In this document: positions 51,792-63,565 of the stretch, piece after piece
How the letters are laid out: the number at the start of each line of letters is the position of its first letter
Position numbering within the stretch: the stretch's first letter is position 1
The notes under the pieces: model-generated
What the model was told of the DNA's origin: nothing
The model's database searches: none
Seen by the model: the letters and a program-made list of their open reading frames with translations, nothing else
Assembly: GCF_040412425.1 (NCBI RefSeq)
Contig: NC_089749.1
Coordinates: 37,148,070-37,212,069, forward strand
Source of the DNA: Macrobrachium rosenbergii
Lineage: Eukaryota > Arthropoda > Malacostraca > Decapoda > Palaemonidae
Reading direction: 5' to 3'
DNA: 64,000 bases
Position numbers and translations under genes: made by a program

Positions 51792-53873
51792 GGTAATTCT
51801 AAGCCCGCTGTCCGCGGTGAGGTAGCCTATGGCAGTTGACGTTTTGTATAGAACTTGACCTGCTGAACAAGAATTTCAAGTAAAATCTTGTCGGTCGGCT
51901 GTAACTAAAGAAAATAGACCCTCGAAGACTGCACACCGGTACCATGGGTCCCCTGCACTTTAGCATACAGCTCAAAGGTAAATTACAGTTTAGCTGCAGC
52001 CGAGATTAGACAAAAATATTACCCTAAACTCATGCAAAGCAAGCAAAGCAACACTGAAAAACGTCAACTGCCACAGGCTACCTCAACTACACACTAACCG
52101 TTGCTTGCCATCAGGCTTTTGAAACGTAAAACGGTAAACAAATCCGCCATCTTGAGTTCACGTAACCACTAGGGAACCATATGTTCAGCAGGGCGGGGAA
52201 GGAGAGGTACTGCACAAAAGAGGTACAAGTTGGTAAAGTGACGTGTAGGACTTATGTAGAAACATGGCGTTAAATGACAGTTACCCAAAAATAATAATGC
52301 TCCTACATGAAAAGCACTAAAACCTAATAACACCAAACACAGGTGACCTAACTACCTACTAATAAAGAAGATAGTTTTAGGAACCTTACCTTAAAGGGGT
52401 AGAGGGTACAATTCAGCCGAAACCTTTACAAACGCGTGGAGCCTCGTCTTCGGGTCATCAAAGTGGATTTTAAAAATGGGCTACTGCCAAGTACCAACGA
52501 ATTGTACCCCTTCGGCCGGGACCTATTGCAATTCGTCTCACTTCAAGTTCCTCCACCTCCTTTCAATAGTATTTGTATGCGCACCAGTTACTGGGTCCAC
52601 AAAGTTCATGGAGTGATTGACGGTTAAGTGCCGTAGCCTTTTGGTCCTTCAGGCAGTCATAAGCTCTCCAGCAATCAGATACAATAGTTGTCCCGGTACA
52701 ATGTAGTCCTTATAACTAAGGTAGCAATTGACACAGGTAAGAGGCAAATTGCACTTGGTTACAGGCTCAGAGGAGCGGAGGTTCCGCTGGAAACGTCCGT
52801 CATCATGCTGGGTTGAAGAGTGAGTGAACTGTGCCGGTGAACTGCACCGAACAGGGTAGGAAGGATAAAGTTGGGAGTGCTAAAAGTGTATTTCTGCTTT
52901 CAGTTTTGGGGAAGCGGACGTATTTCGCTTTGTCCGCATTTTTAAAAATAATCTGGCAGGCTCGTATGCTCTGGCAAGCTGTAATTTTGTCTTCGCGCGC
53001 CAACCACAGGGCTTACAAAATATGTAAAAAAGGTTTCTGTTAACGTCACTGAGAGAAAGTGGTCTGGAAACGTCCTGCCGGAAGACCCTTCTCCTCCTAC
53101 CCCATATACATGCTTCAGGTGTCTGCCGACAAATGTAAAGTAATTTTGTAAGTTATTTATGGTAAAATCATGTTGCGAAGAGACGTCAATATATTTGTGA
53201 ACGGAAAAGTACTGGAAGAACGTTGTAGGCACAAGCTACAACGAATAGGAAACGGTTATAAACAGTTGAGCAAAAGGAATACATGTAACTGAGTTTATGT
53301 GATCCCCAAATTCTCCACCTGGGTGAAACGTAATGTTGGGGTAACGTTGCAACGTGATTGGTTGGGTACAGCCACCCGCCAAAAACCCACCAACTACTCT
53401 CAGTTGGAGGCATTGGATGAACCAAAGCTCCTGTAAGACCGCCTCATGCTGACATGGCCTGGAATCAGCAGTAGTAGTGGTATGTGAAAAGTGCCTTTGT
53501 AACGGCTCCTCGACTGTCCATTTATTCCCCTTATTTTTACTTGTTTTTCGTGTTCCAAATGACATATATAACTGGAAATACAACAATAAATTGCCCAAAC
53601 CTTTTCCCAAGTTATTTACATGACCCAGAACCCCACTCCCAACGGGTCCCCCTCACCGTGAGCTATTCTCGAAAGTGTTTTTACCCACCCAGGACCCAGA
53701 TTCCCAACCGGTCCCCCTTACCGTTGGCTATTGCAGTTCCAAGGTAATTTATAGCTTAATTACAGCCGAGCGACAAAATATTACTTTAAATTCTTGTTCA
53801 GCAAGTAAAGTTCTATAGAAAAATGTCAACTGCCATAACCTAGCCCACCGCGGACAGCCGGCTTAGATCTACC
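51792..53873. mobile_element. Family-X TIR element X1
   Basis: TIRs of about 90 bp: left GGTAATTCTAAGCCCGCTGT, right (inverted) GGTAGATCTAAGCCGGCTGT. Both continue through CCGCGGTG-G-TAG-TATGGCAGTTGAC and the GCTGAACAAGAATTT block. TACTGGGT flanks it exactly at 51784-51791 and 53874-53881. The 2082 bp hold no transposase-like frame, only short ORFs. Eight-base duplications occur with hAT, P and Merlin types; which one applies is open. Confidence 0.85.
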
Positions 53874-53881
53874 TACTGGGT

Positions 53882-54443
53882 AATTTGTGGTGCTCCTAAT
53901 TTACTGTTACAAAGACTCTATGATGACCTTGTAACTGTATTGAAATCACATTACATTGTGAAACCTTCTTATCACCGTAGCCTAATAGCTTTTCAACAAA
54001 GAAAAAAAGAGAGGGATGAGACAGTGAATTGTTTGTATGCTGACCTCAAGGCTTTAGTAAAGATTGCAATTTTGGTAATCATTTCGATTCAAGAGTCAGA
54101 GATCAGTTGTTTATGGCAGTGGACAATGAAGTATATTTTCCCAATTTAGTTGCTTTGAATATTGATCTCAAGCTATGACCTCTAGTGCAGTTTTAGAAAG
54201 AATTTTGAACATGGAAAAAGCTTTTTGTGGGTGAGAGGAACGAATCACAGCCACAGGTTAGTTCAGTGAGAAAAGAAAAGTCATCTTGTAAGCATTGTGG
54301 TTTTTCTCATGAGAGTATAGACTGTTGGTTTAAAGATCTGACTTGTAACATTTGTAAAAGGAAAGGTCATCTAAAAAGGGTGTGTAGAGAGGCAAACAAA
54401 GATTTGTCTCTTCATAGGCCTAGTAGTGTTAAACCTAGGTATT
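53882..54443 (+). pseudogene. GypB gag, second part with zinc knuckles
   Basis: After X1 the gag resumes: RLYDDLVTVLKSHYIVKPSY, HRSLIAFQQRKKERDETVN and CLYADLKALVK. Later, 54227-54445 has two knuckles, CKHCGFSHESIDC and CNICKRKGHLKRVC. Frame breaks lie near 54070 and 54170. Gag would bind and package the RNA. Confidence 0.8.
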
Positions 54444-54804
54444 AGGCTTCCAATAGTAGGGCTGAAGGTAAGAAGGCTGTAAAAACTATTGATGATTATG
54501 AAGACAACAATGATGATAGATTGTTAATGGTTAAAGGAAAGATTTGTTCCGACACAATATACAAACCCTCGGTCCTTTACATTAGGAGATACTTTCAGGC
54601 GTAGGCTGGAAAACGGCCGTTGAACTTCAACAAGGTGGTTAGGCAGTTACTGTCCGGGAGGCGGGAGCACCGCCTGCCCGGATGTAAACATTCCAATTTG
54701 CTTTCGGCCGTCGTAGCGCATGGACGTTGTTCTTCGCTTCTCTGCCTGACTGCATCTTTTCTCTTCATCATTCTTGGTGGAATTTTCCTTTTTCTTTTTG
54801 TGTT

Positions 54805-57800
54805 ATGGATAAATCATCTAAATCCTCCCATCCCAGCGTGCGTGTCCTGGGGTGGGAGGAAAAAAATAATTCTTTTAGATCTAGAGTCGATGTGGACCCA
54901 AACGCTCTCTGCACATCTTGCAGTTCGCGTGTGTTCACGCGACTCTACTTGTAATGAGTGTTGTTTGTGGTCCTCCGAGGAATGGGGCAAGTTCGAAGGG
55001 AGGAGATCTTACCGTCGTAAGCCTACCAAGGAGTCGTCCGAGGGAAATATGCCCCCGACGACCCCGTTGGTGGCCGATGTTTGGATTGTTTCTACCTCCC
55101 AGCGAACTTCGAGTCTTGCTCCCTCTCCCCTCGGTGAGGATTCCCCCTCCCTTCCTCTTACGTTTCTTCGTTTGTGGAAGGGCACGGGGAGGAGGAGTTG
55201 GACCGCGGCGTCATCTCGGAAGTCTCTTCCCGTTCCAGAGGGGAGTTTTTCCCTTCGAACGAGTGGAGGCTTCTTCTATTAACCCGACTTTTGCTTCAGG
55301 TACCGGGTCGATAGCCAGACGATGATACCAGCTCACCTGGCTGCCCGGGCCTACCTGGCTGGCTCTGGAAGGTTTGGCTCCCATGGCCCCCCCTCCAGTC
55401 ACGACCCACACGGCAGCAACAGCCACTACCACGACTGTCACCTTCTCGCCGTTTGTCCAGATGCCGATTTCAGTTGCTTCGCGTTTGGACACCCAGGTAT
55501 CGGCGTCATCCGCGGGCCAGCACGCTGTTCCCCTGCCACCTGGCTTTCTGGCACCATTCTCGCGCACTGGCCCCTCCTACATGGTGACGTCATCGTACCC
55601 GTATGTGACTGTTGCTGCCCCCGTTGCTGAACATGGCCTGGCCTTGGATACGGTTCCTCGTCTGTCTCTCCAGCCCGGCCCGGCCGCCTGCCTCAGTTCC
55701 CTTTCAGCGACCTTGGCGCGGCCCGTACCAGATCTGCACGCTGGAGGGGCGGGCTCATCCCTGGCCCCGCCCACTTCGGTTCCTGGTTTCCACGCGGCTC
55801 GCTGCCCAGGCAATTGCTGGTCCGAGCTCCCGCCGTCTCTGCCAGGTTGCACCTTCTGCTGTTGTGGCCCCTCCCGCTGTTCCTGTTCCTGCTGTTCCTG
55901 AGTCACGCGTCTTTGCTTTCCTGGATTGGTGATCTGACTGCTTTCCTGAAGCAGATGGTGAAGAAGAAGAAGAAGAAGAAGAGGTCTCTTTGAAGGTGTC
56001 GTTATCGTCTTCATCTTCATCTTCGCTTCATCGGTCGGGGTCCTGTCTGCTGCTTCTTCCTCTTCTTCTTCCAAGGCTTCGCGGTTGAAGAAGAAGAAGT
56101 CTGTCTCTCCCCTAAGAAACCTCGTACTGAGATTTCCCTAAGGGTCTGCCTCCTTCCACACAGAAGGCAGTGGGTTCTCTCGTTGGTTCTTCCCGATCTT
56201 CGGATCAGGGAACCGCTGTTCCGACCTCCGGGCCAGGGACAGCGGAGCCAAGGGTGTGCAGACCAGGTCGGCACTCTCCCCGCTGCGCCTAAGAAACCTC
56301 CTGCTTCTAAGGCCAGCGAGACCGCGTCGGACTCTCGTTCGCGAGTTGCTCCAGTGCCCCGGGTCTCCAAGGAGATCAGGATACCCCAGTCTGTTACGGT
56401 GGACACTTCTCGCCGTGCAGACCAGGGCGTGGGACGAGAAAGAGCCGGGCATGCAGGTGCCCTTCTTTCCTGCTGGCACTCCATCCAGTGCCAGGTCAGG
56501 TTCGGGATAATGCTTCAGCCCCGAGGGGCGAGTGCATGGAGAAACAGGAAGAAGTCCCTGCTCAGTCTTCCGAGAGGCTTCGCCTCGAAGAAGTCTGGGG
56601 CGCGTCTGAGAACAGTGGCGAAGCTCGCGCCAGCCAGCTTAAGCGGATCGACTCCTCCCAGTCCCAGGCCACGCCCACGCGGCCAGACTGGCTCAGGGGA
56701 GGCCCGAATCTCGACTCTTGGCTCGACTGCTGTAGCCAGCTCCGCTCTCCTCGGAGACCGTTTCACCTGGGTTGAAACGTTCTCCTCGACCTGAGGGCCT
56801 GTCATCACCGCTGGTTGGTGAACGCCCTCGGCCTGCTGCCTCTACTGGTTCTGCCAGTAAGGGCAGTGGGAGCGCCTAATCTTCCTCGAATCTGTCCCCT
56901 CCGCTCCTTCCCGTCTCCTCCAAAGGGCGTGAGTCGGAGAGGAGGAACTCTGGGAGTGTTCTCCTCAGAGTTCAACTGCATGGAAAATGGATGTTCCTGG
57001 CTCGGTCCTTGGCTCGACCAGGTCCTATGCCCGTGTAGTTCAGGAAGATCCTCAGGGGTCTGCCGAGGTTCTCCTTCCTGCGGGGAGAGTAGTTCGGGAG
57101 GACCGCACCCTGGAAGGACTTGAAGGTCCTCTGCCCCAGGATGCGGACACCCCGGAATACAGAGGACTTTTTTTCGGAGGTTATCGCGCTGATTCTCGGC
57201 ACAATGACCACGGGGAAGGGACCACGGTTTTATTGGCAATTCGTCTGTGGATTGTCCTTCGCGCCTCAATCCTTCTGGGGTCCTAAGAAGGAACCCAAGG
57301 CTTTGGTGGGGCTGCGTGGTCCACGTTTGCCGAGGGGGTACTCGATCAGGTGAACGGTCTTGTGTCTGGGCAAGACAGTTCCTTCGATCGAGCTGCTCGG
57401 AGAAATTCTTCCTCCCCTCTACCTCGTCAGAAGCGTTTTTACTCTCCAATAGAAGGAGCGTTGCTGACTAAACAGGTTGACCGGACCTGACTCGTCTGGA
57501 TCCGGGTCTTTTGTGCAAAATTGTCGGCAGAGAATGTTTCTCTCTCCAGCAAGAAGCTGCAACCCTGGAAGCCACCGCCATGGCGGCCTTTCAGGCAGTC
57601 TCCTGGCTCGATCTGTGGTCCTTCACAGTATCGAAGGTAACCCGTTCCTCAGGCGCCTGTCGCACCTGGGAGGACTCTGCTTTTGGGAGACTGTGCCAGT
57701 CTGGAGGTAGGGCTCTTCCTACCTTGCCCACCAGACTGCAAACCTGTGGCAAACTTGGTGGATAAGCGAAGAGACTCAGTTCTCTCTGTTTCCCAAGTCT

Positions 57801-58130
57801 GTAGGTCCCTGGTGTCGGCAACGCTCTTCCCGGGGTGAATGGACCGTTGCTGGGTTCCTCCTCTCTTCCCTAGAGAGTTGGTGGATGCCGCCCTAGACAA
57901 ACGCTTTGCCGATGAGAACGACCGGCTTGTCCACCAGGCAGTGGTTAAGACCTCCGGGTCTTCTCGTTCCACTGCAGCCAGGTCTTCAGGCCAGGCTGGC
58001 CCTTCCTCGGCCCCTAAGAAGTCCCAGTCTTCGAAGGGGTCCCGAGGAACACCCAGCCTTCTTCTTCCTCGAAAAGGGGGTTACTCCCTTCCTTTTCAGC
58101 CCCCTTTCCAATCGGTAGAGGGGCAAGGGT
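54805..58130 (+). pseudogene. B5 ORF1, frameshifted
   Basis: ATG at 54805 opens MDKSSKSSHPSVRVLGWEE. Soon after come a C-T-S-C pair and, one frame over, RVCSRDSTCNEC then WSSEEWGKFEGRR. This is the same cysteine module as D1, D3 and B1. The rest, about 3.2 kb, is Ser/Pro/Ala-rich with poly-Lys/Glu stretches near 55960-56110 and a region similar to B2/B3. Frames shift repeatedly. Confidence 0.65.
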
Positions 58131-58179
58131 AAGAAGAAGAAGGGGAAACGCTAGGGGATCGAAGAAGAAGCTGCCAAAG

Positions 58180-58940
58180 GTGGGGGTGCCTGTCGAGCCA
58201 TTGGGCAAGGTGGCAGCGACACGGGCCGAGACCTGGATAGTGGATGTCCTTCGGGAGGGATATCTCCTACCCTTGCATCCAGTCTCTCGGCCTCCCCTCA
58301 CCTACACTCCGGTCCATCTCCAAACTTATCTTTCAGGTTTGTTGAAGGACATCGCACAACAGCAAGAAGTGCAAGCCATGCTGAGCAAGAATGCTGTAGA
58401 AGTCTCTGAGGACCAGTCTCCAGGCTTTACAGCCGGATCTTTCTCGTAGAGAAGGCATCAGGGGATGGAGACCAGTCATAAACCTCTCTCCTTTGAACCG
58501 TTTCCTTCGCCAGACTCGGTTCACGATGGAAACAGCACGATCGGTGCTGGCAGACTCCATCAGAGAGAACGACTTCATACTTACGGTGGACTTGAAGGAA
58601 GTGCGATTTTCAAATACCCATCCATCCGTCCTGCTCAACAAGTTGGCCTGGCTCCGCTTCCAGCCCTCGAGAGTCGGTCTTCCAATTCAGGGCACTTTGT
58701 TTGGCTCTCGACCGCTCCCCAGGTGTTCACGAGTGTTCTCTCTCGTGTCGGCTTGGGCCCACTCGCACGGGATACGTCTTCTGAGGTATCTCGACGACTG
58801 GCTAGTCTGGCGAGCTCGCTCCAGGAGCTACAGGACAGGGATCGTCTCCTCGAGTTTTGCCAGGATCTGGGGATCGTGGTAAATCTGGAGAAGCCGATCT
58901 CACCCCCAAGCAGAGGACGAAATACCTGGGCATGCTGTTA
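58180..58940 (+). pseudogene. B5 reverse transcriptase
   Basis: Frame 58180-58449 ends at SPGFTAGSFS, near the SPGFY motif. Frame 58493-58882 has NRFLRQTRFTMETARSVLAD, FILTVDLKEVRFSNTHPS (motif A, with the second acid region altered) and LRYLDDWLVW (YLDD at 58787-58798). Stops and shifts are many. This is DIRS type by the W after YLDD. Confidence 0.75.
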
Positions 58941-59760
58941 GACACGGTGGCAGCAAAAGTCTTTCCCTCGGACTCTCGTATCAGCAAGTTCAAGGAGGCA
59001 GCACAGTTGTTCCTGTCTCGACAGGAGCAACAAGCTCGGCAAATGGCAAGTCGTCATCGGTCACCTGTCGTCATTAGAAAAGCTAGTTCCTCACGAGGCA
59101 ACTTCTTCACTTTTCGGTCTCTCCAGTGGAGACTAAAGGAGCTCTGGTCCCAGTCCCAGACCCCCAGTCCTTCCTCATTCCTCTTTCCGAGGAAGTGAGA
59201 ATGTAAAGGACCTCCACTGGTGGTTGGACGACAGGAACCTCTTAATAGGAGTATCCCTGCACTCCCCCTCCGGATATGCTTCTGTTCTCGGACGCATCGA
59301 CTCAATCGAGGATGGGGAAGGCACACCTGGAGGTTGCTGACTTCAGGGAGTGTGGCACCGAGACGACAAGCACCTTCACATCAATATCCTGGAGCTCAAG
59401 GCGGCCTTCCTGGCTCTCCAGGAGTTCCAGGATCGTGATGGGACACTCCGTGGTATTGATGAGCGACAATACCACGGTAGTGGCATAAAAATTGTTATTT
59501 CAGGGGACTGGTGTCCCATCAGCTTCATCAGTTGGCAATGCAGGTGCACGGAGTGGGCAGTAGCTCACTCGGTAGAGCTGTCAGCCAGATACATTCCAGG
59601 CAAGAGGAATGTAGTGGCGGACAAGCTCAGCCGCCAGAGCCAGGTGGTAGGGACCGAATGGTCCCTCCATCAGGAAGTAGCGGAAAGGTTGTTCGACCTG
59701 TAAAGGCGTCCAGTGATAGATCTGTTCGCCACCCAGCACAACAGAAAACTTAGGTCTTCT
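58941..59760 (+). pseudogene. B5 RT thumb and RNase H
   Basis: The thumb segment (TKYLGMLLDTVAAKVFPSD) is at 58917-58975. RNase H pieces are MLLFSDASTQ (59276), HINILELKAAFLALQEFQD (about 59378) and LMSDNTTVVA (59456). Then LSARYIPGKRNVVADKLSRQ and TEWSLHQEVAERLFDL (about 59578-59700), and VIDLFATQHN after a stop. Frame changes separate them. Confidence 0.75.
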
Positions 59761-60099
59761 GTTCGTTAATTCCGGACCCAATTTTATTTCAGGATTTCCA
59801 ACACCCGTTTAAAACATTTGACACGTGCTGCTTTCCTCCATTCTGTCTGATTCGCCGGGTTATCAATATGATGATCACCCCAATCTCAGAATGACTAAGA
59901 CCCAAATGGCCATAGGCCAAATTGATGTACCCGGACCTGTTAGCTCTCCTCTCTGAGGCACAAAGGTTTCCCAGGCCCAACCTTATGCGTCAACCTCACG
60001 CACAAATTTCCACCTGTGCAGTGCATTTAATGTCTTCACGGCTGGAGGTTATCCGCCATCTGGCTGGAATAGATGAGGCTACTTTCGGTTGCTAATGTA

Positions 60100-60665
60100 A
60101 CAGAGATGGCAGAAACCTCAGAAAATCCTCCTTGGCGGTATACCAAGGAAACCTGGTCCGTGTTTGTGGTTGGTGTCATTTAAAAGTATCTACTCCGGTC
60201 AGAGCTTGTTCAGCAGGTCGCGGACTTCCTCGTCTTCCTTACAAGAAAATGATTGAAGATCTCCATTTCAGCAGTAAAATGGCCCATATCACATAGTGAA
60301 TCAGCCTAGTCTTGCGGCTGAAAGGAAAATAGGTTGAAATCCTTTTCGAGATTTCTAAAATTTTGAATAAACAAATTCATTGAACGGTCTTGCCCACCCA
60401 GGGATCTCAGGCCCCTGTTGTTGGTATGTGACTTTTTCTAAAATTGATTTAAAGAATGTTATCTTCAAATAGCCTTTGAGAGAAAAGTCAAGAGACAGGG
60501 ATCTGACCCTCAAGACCGTTTTCTTGCTTTACCTTTTGGCTTGTCGGCGATCATCTCCTGGTATTTTCACGGACTTTCCTTTCAACTGTTGGCAAATGTG
60601 GAGGGGATGGGGATCATTTAGATGATATTCATCCCGGTTTCTAGCAAAAAGACTCATGATCACCC
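60100..60665 (+). pseudogene. B5 tyrosine recombinase, N-terminal half
   Basis: Pieces in order: SLAVYQGNLVRVCGWCHLK (about 60130-60190), VRACSAGRGLP, ISAVKWPISHS, RSCPPRDLRP and DLTLKTVFLL (60500 on), then FLAK near 60640. These match the N-terminal and early catalytic region of D3. The His-x2-Arg and Tyr part is missing. Confidence 0.55.
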
Positions 60666-60759
60666 TTAAGAAAGGTTTTGAACTTTTTGTTCGACATAAT
60701 GTACAATCCCCTAAGACTAAGACTGTTTTGGATAATGATCCTGAGAATATTTAGATGAT

Positions 60760-61380
60760 ACTGTGTCTCTGTTAAGGGTCAAGCCATCTTCAAAGGGACT
60801 GAAGATTTTAGACCCATGTCCTACTTCTGGCCTGAAGAAGTTCAATCTTTTTAGGTATGATTACTTACTATTGCAAGGTTGTAAAGAATTTTTCTTCTAC
60901 GCTAGCTCCCTTGTATGATTTGTTGAAGAAAAATGTAAAATTTAGATGGACTTCAGTACAGCAGAAGGCGTTTGAAGGCATTAAAAGAGATTTTTCCGAG
61001 TCCAAAGTGCTGACTAGTTTTGATGGGAATAGTCCTTCAATGGATGCGTCTCCTGTAGGTGTGGGGTGTGTTCTGTTGCAAAAGGTTGGTGACCAAGAAA
61101 AAACAATTTATTTTGCAAGTAAAAAACTGTCTAAAGCAGAAAAGAACTACTCTCAGTTAGATAAAGAAGGATTAGCTCTTATTTTTGCTGTGAAACGTTT
61201 TAGATATTTTTTGCTTGGCAGGAATTTTGTTGCTAGAACTGATCATAAACCATTACTGGGACTTTTTGGAAGAGGAAACAGATTCCATGTAATGCTAATT
61301 CTAGAATACAAAGATGGGCTTTGTTGTTATCTCAGTATGATTATGAATTAGTTCACAAACCTGGGAAGGAAAATGTAATT
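60760..61380 (+). pseudogene. GypB RT thumb and RNase H
   Basis: From about 60760, KGTEDFRPMSYFWPEEVQS leads, after a one-base loss, into the 60857 frame MITYYCKVVKNFSSTLAPLY. RNase H follows with Asp in SMDASPVGVGCVL, Glu in LDKEGLALIFAVKRF and Asp in RTDHKPLLGLFGR. After another shift RLPLDDD follows NVIADALSRL (61375-61400). Confidence 0.8.
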
Positions 61381-62310
61381 GCTGATGCCTTAAGCAGATT
61401 GCCACTTGATGATGATTTTCATTCTGGTACACCAGCTGAGTATGTTAAATTGGTTGAATTACTTGATTTTGATGACATCTCTTTTCAGGCAGTTAAACAT
61501 TTCACCAATAAGGATGCTGTATTGTCTCAGTTGAAAAATTGTTTGAAGCTGGGATGGTCAAGGGAACATAATATGTCACTTCTGGAATATGCCTCTGTAA
61601 AAGATTATTTATCTCTCCATAATGGTGTAATATTGTATAGAAATAGGGTTTTGATTCCTGTTGAGTTAAGATGTAAGGTTTTGAACCATTTGCATTGTGG
61701 GCATAATGGTATAAATGCTATGAAAGCTGAGGCAAGGAATTGGGTATGGTGGCCAAAGATAGACCAGGACATAGGAGAAGTCACAAAGAATTGTAGCATT
61801 TGTTTTAAGAATTTTACAAATCCTCGAGCTCCTACATTGTCTTGGCCTATTGTTGGTAAATCATGGTCTCGACTGCACATAGATTATGCAGGACCAATGG
61901 ATGGTAAATATTTTTGATAATTGTAGATTCTCATAGTAAATTTTTGGATATTCATTTTTCTAGTTTCACTACGTCAGCTGTTACCATTGGTCATTTGAGG
62001 AAGACATTCTGTAATTTTGGTATAGCCTACCTGATATCATTGTATCAGATAATGCTCCAAATTTTGTTTCTCAAGAGATGGAGGAGTTCTTGTGTAAAAA
62101 TAGTATTAAGCATGTAACACCAGCTCCTTATCATCCATCCTCCAATGGTCTGGCTGAAAGGGCGGTGAGAACATTCAAGGAGGGCCTGGGAAAATTTAAG
62201 AAGGGGATATTCAGACCAGAATTTGTAGATTTTTGTATAACTATAGGAGGACTGTGAATTCTTCCACGGGTAAGGCCCCAGCAGAAATAATGTTTGGTAG
62301 GAATTTCAAA
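61381..62310 (+). pseudogene. GypB integrase zinc and core domains
   Basis: Frame 61321-61917 includes HLHCGHNGINAMKAEARNWV and NCSICFKNF (zinc domain) and LHIDYAGPMDG (first Asp). Then a frameshift leads to IVDSHSKFLDIHFSS, SDNAPNFVSQEMEEFL (second Asp) and HPSSNGLAERAVRTFKEGL (Glu) near 62045-62190. This is a DDE integrase of Gypsy type. It is broken by at least two frameshifts. Confidence 0.85.
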
Positions 62311-62387
62311 GGTACTGTTGAATCAGTTAAACTGAAAGACAAATCTTTAAGGAAAATGAGGGTGAAATTTTCCAGGAGGAAGGTAAA

Positions 62388-62789
62388 TTGTATAAAGTCA
62401 ATGATGCTGTGTTTGTTCGTAATTTTGGGAAAGGTTCACCATGGATGGAAGGAAAGATTGTGGAAGTACTTGGGTTGAGAAATTATAAGGTGGAAGTACA
62501 GAGTTTTGGTAATATTATTTGGACAAGACATGCAGATCAGATTATGCATAGATATATGGGTGACTTTAACCAATCCAATAAAGAAGTGTTATCCAATAAT
62601 TCTAAGTCATCTGTAAATTTGAGTGATTCTAGTGCTTTCATTTCGGACACTAATGTACCATGTGGTAATGGTGGGGCTGAAGAACCCATAGAAGTAACTG
62701 TAAATAATGATAGTGAATGTTCAGTACAACCGCCAATGTTAAGGCGATCCAGTCGAATAAGTAAACCTCCAGATCGACTTGATTTATAA
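62388..62789 (+). CDS. GypB integrase C-terminal domain (133 aa)
   Basis: Starts MYKVNDAVFVRNFGKGSPWM, then GKIVEVLGLRNYKV and TRHADQIMHRY, the usual SH3-like C-terminus of Gypsy integrases. It ends in a Ser/Asn-rich tail with RRSSRISKPPDRLDL. Confidence 0.8.
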   Translation: MYKVNDAVFVRNFGKGSPWMEGKIVEVLGLRNYKVEVQSFGNIIWTRHADQIMHRYMGDFNQSNKEVLSNNSKSSVNLSDSSAFISDTNVPCGNGGAEEPIEVTVNNDSECSVQPPMLRRSSRISKPPDRLDL

Positions 62790-62921
62790 ATATATACAAA
62801 TATGCTGTATTTATCATGTTTTTTTTTTTCATATTTGTAACATATTTTGGAAGAAGTATTGATTTATTTAATTGTCTGATGTTTTAAATTGGAATATTAT
62901 TGCTTTTCTAGGGATAAGGGA

Positions 62922-63126
62922 TGTAGAGTTTTAGATAAAATAAAAAGGTAATCGTTTGTTAATTCTGATTCTATTCCCTGCTGTGAACGTCTTTTGTTTT
63001 TGAGTTCTCGGTTCCGGGGTTGTGTTGTCATGCGGCCGGTGTGCTGGTCCTTGGCGGCAAGTTGTTGTAACGGATTCACAATAAACCATGTATCCGGCCC
63101 TGTATTTAATTATGCTCGTCCTAACA
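62922..63126 (+). repeat. GypB 3' LTR
   Basis: 205 bp TGTAGAGTTTTAG...CGTCCTAACA; purine tract AGGGATAAGGGA just before; GGTAC after. Confidence 0.95.
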
Positions 63127-63131
63127 GGTAC

Positions 63132-63565
63132 TGCAACCACACGCAAGCTCATCATGGTGCAACTTACATAACATTACCATAACAACTCTCGGTAATCTGC
63201 TGTTACATCAAGGTAAAGATACACAAGAACACTATTAAGTGTTATGGCAACATGTACAATATAAACTAGGATATGTGCATACCTTTTACAAGGGAGAAAT
63301 ATGGCATTTCAAATGAAAATAAGGGGAGCTACATTCCTCTCCCCTCTCAAGTCGACAAACACGTCTTGAACAGTGCGAGTTTGAACTTACGCACTTATGT
63401 ACGCACACTCGATCATAGACAATCTCAATTTCGAGTGGCTAATTCAACTTATTGATAAGGTGAAAACCGATTAGTTTTTCCAGTCCACCAATTATGAAGG
63501 GTATTGTCCTTAATTCAAAAGAAGGATTTCCATCATTACACAGTCACTCCTCGGGTCACCAGTTG
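63132..63565. other. Spacer and probable leader of the next LTR element
   Basis: No coding block seen. Close to 63565 the minus strand reads TGGTGACCCGAGGAGTGACT (about 63545-63564), a primer-site-like sequence. Confidence 0.45.

Larger units (their letters stand above)
54543..60665 (+). mobile_element. Family-B DIRS element B5 inside GypB pol
   Basis: Starts with the family-B terminal repeat (TTCCGACACAATATACAAAC..., to ~54710). Plus-strand order is ORF1 (54805-58130), RT (58180-58940), RNase H (to 59760) and recombinase (about 60100-60665). The 3' terminal repeat is not seen. After about 60665, GypB pol sequence is found. GypB protease and RT N-terminus are absent, so this junction lost DNA from both elements or B5 joined a deletion. 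Confidence 0.75.
42484..63126 (+). mobile_element. Gypsy LTR retrotransposon GypB, with nested elements
   Basis: The 3' LTR is 62922-63126 (205 bp). The 5' LTR is 42484-42610 plus 51235-51317. GGTAC lies at 42479-42483 and 63127-63131, a perfect 5-bp duplication. Coding order on the plus strand is gag (51617 on), zinc knuckles (54280-54400), RT-RNase H end (60760-61380) and integrase (to 62789). GypC sits in the 5' LTR, X1 in gag and DIRS B5 in pol. Protease and the first half of RT are missing at the B5 insertion. Confidence 0.9.

Noticed and set aside
60500..60660. Gypsy-like RT reading LPFG...LDDI at the end of B5
   Set aside because: A neighbouring frame reads DLTLKTVFLL...FLAK, a clear DIRS recombinase segment in the right order, so the RT-like match is chance.
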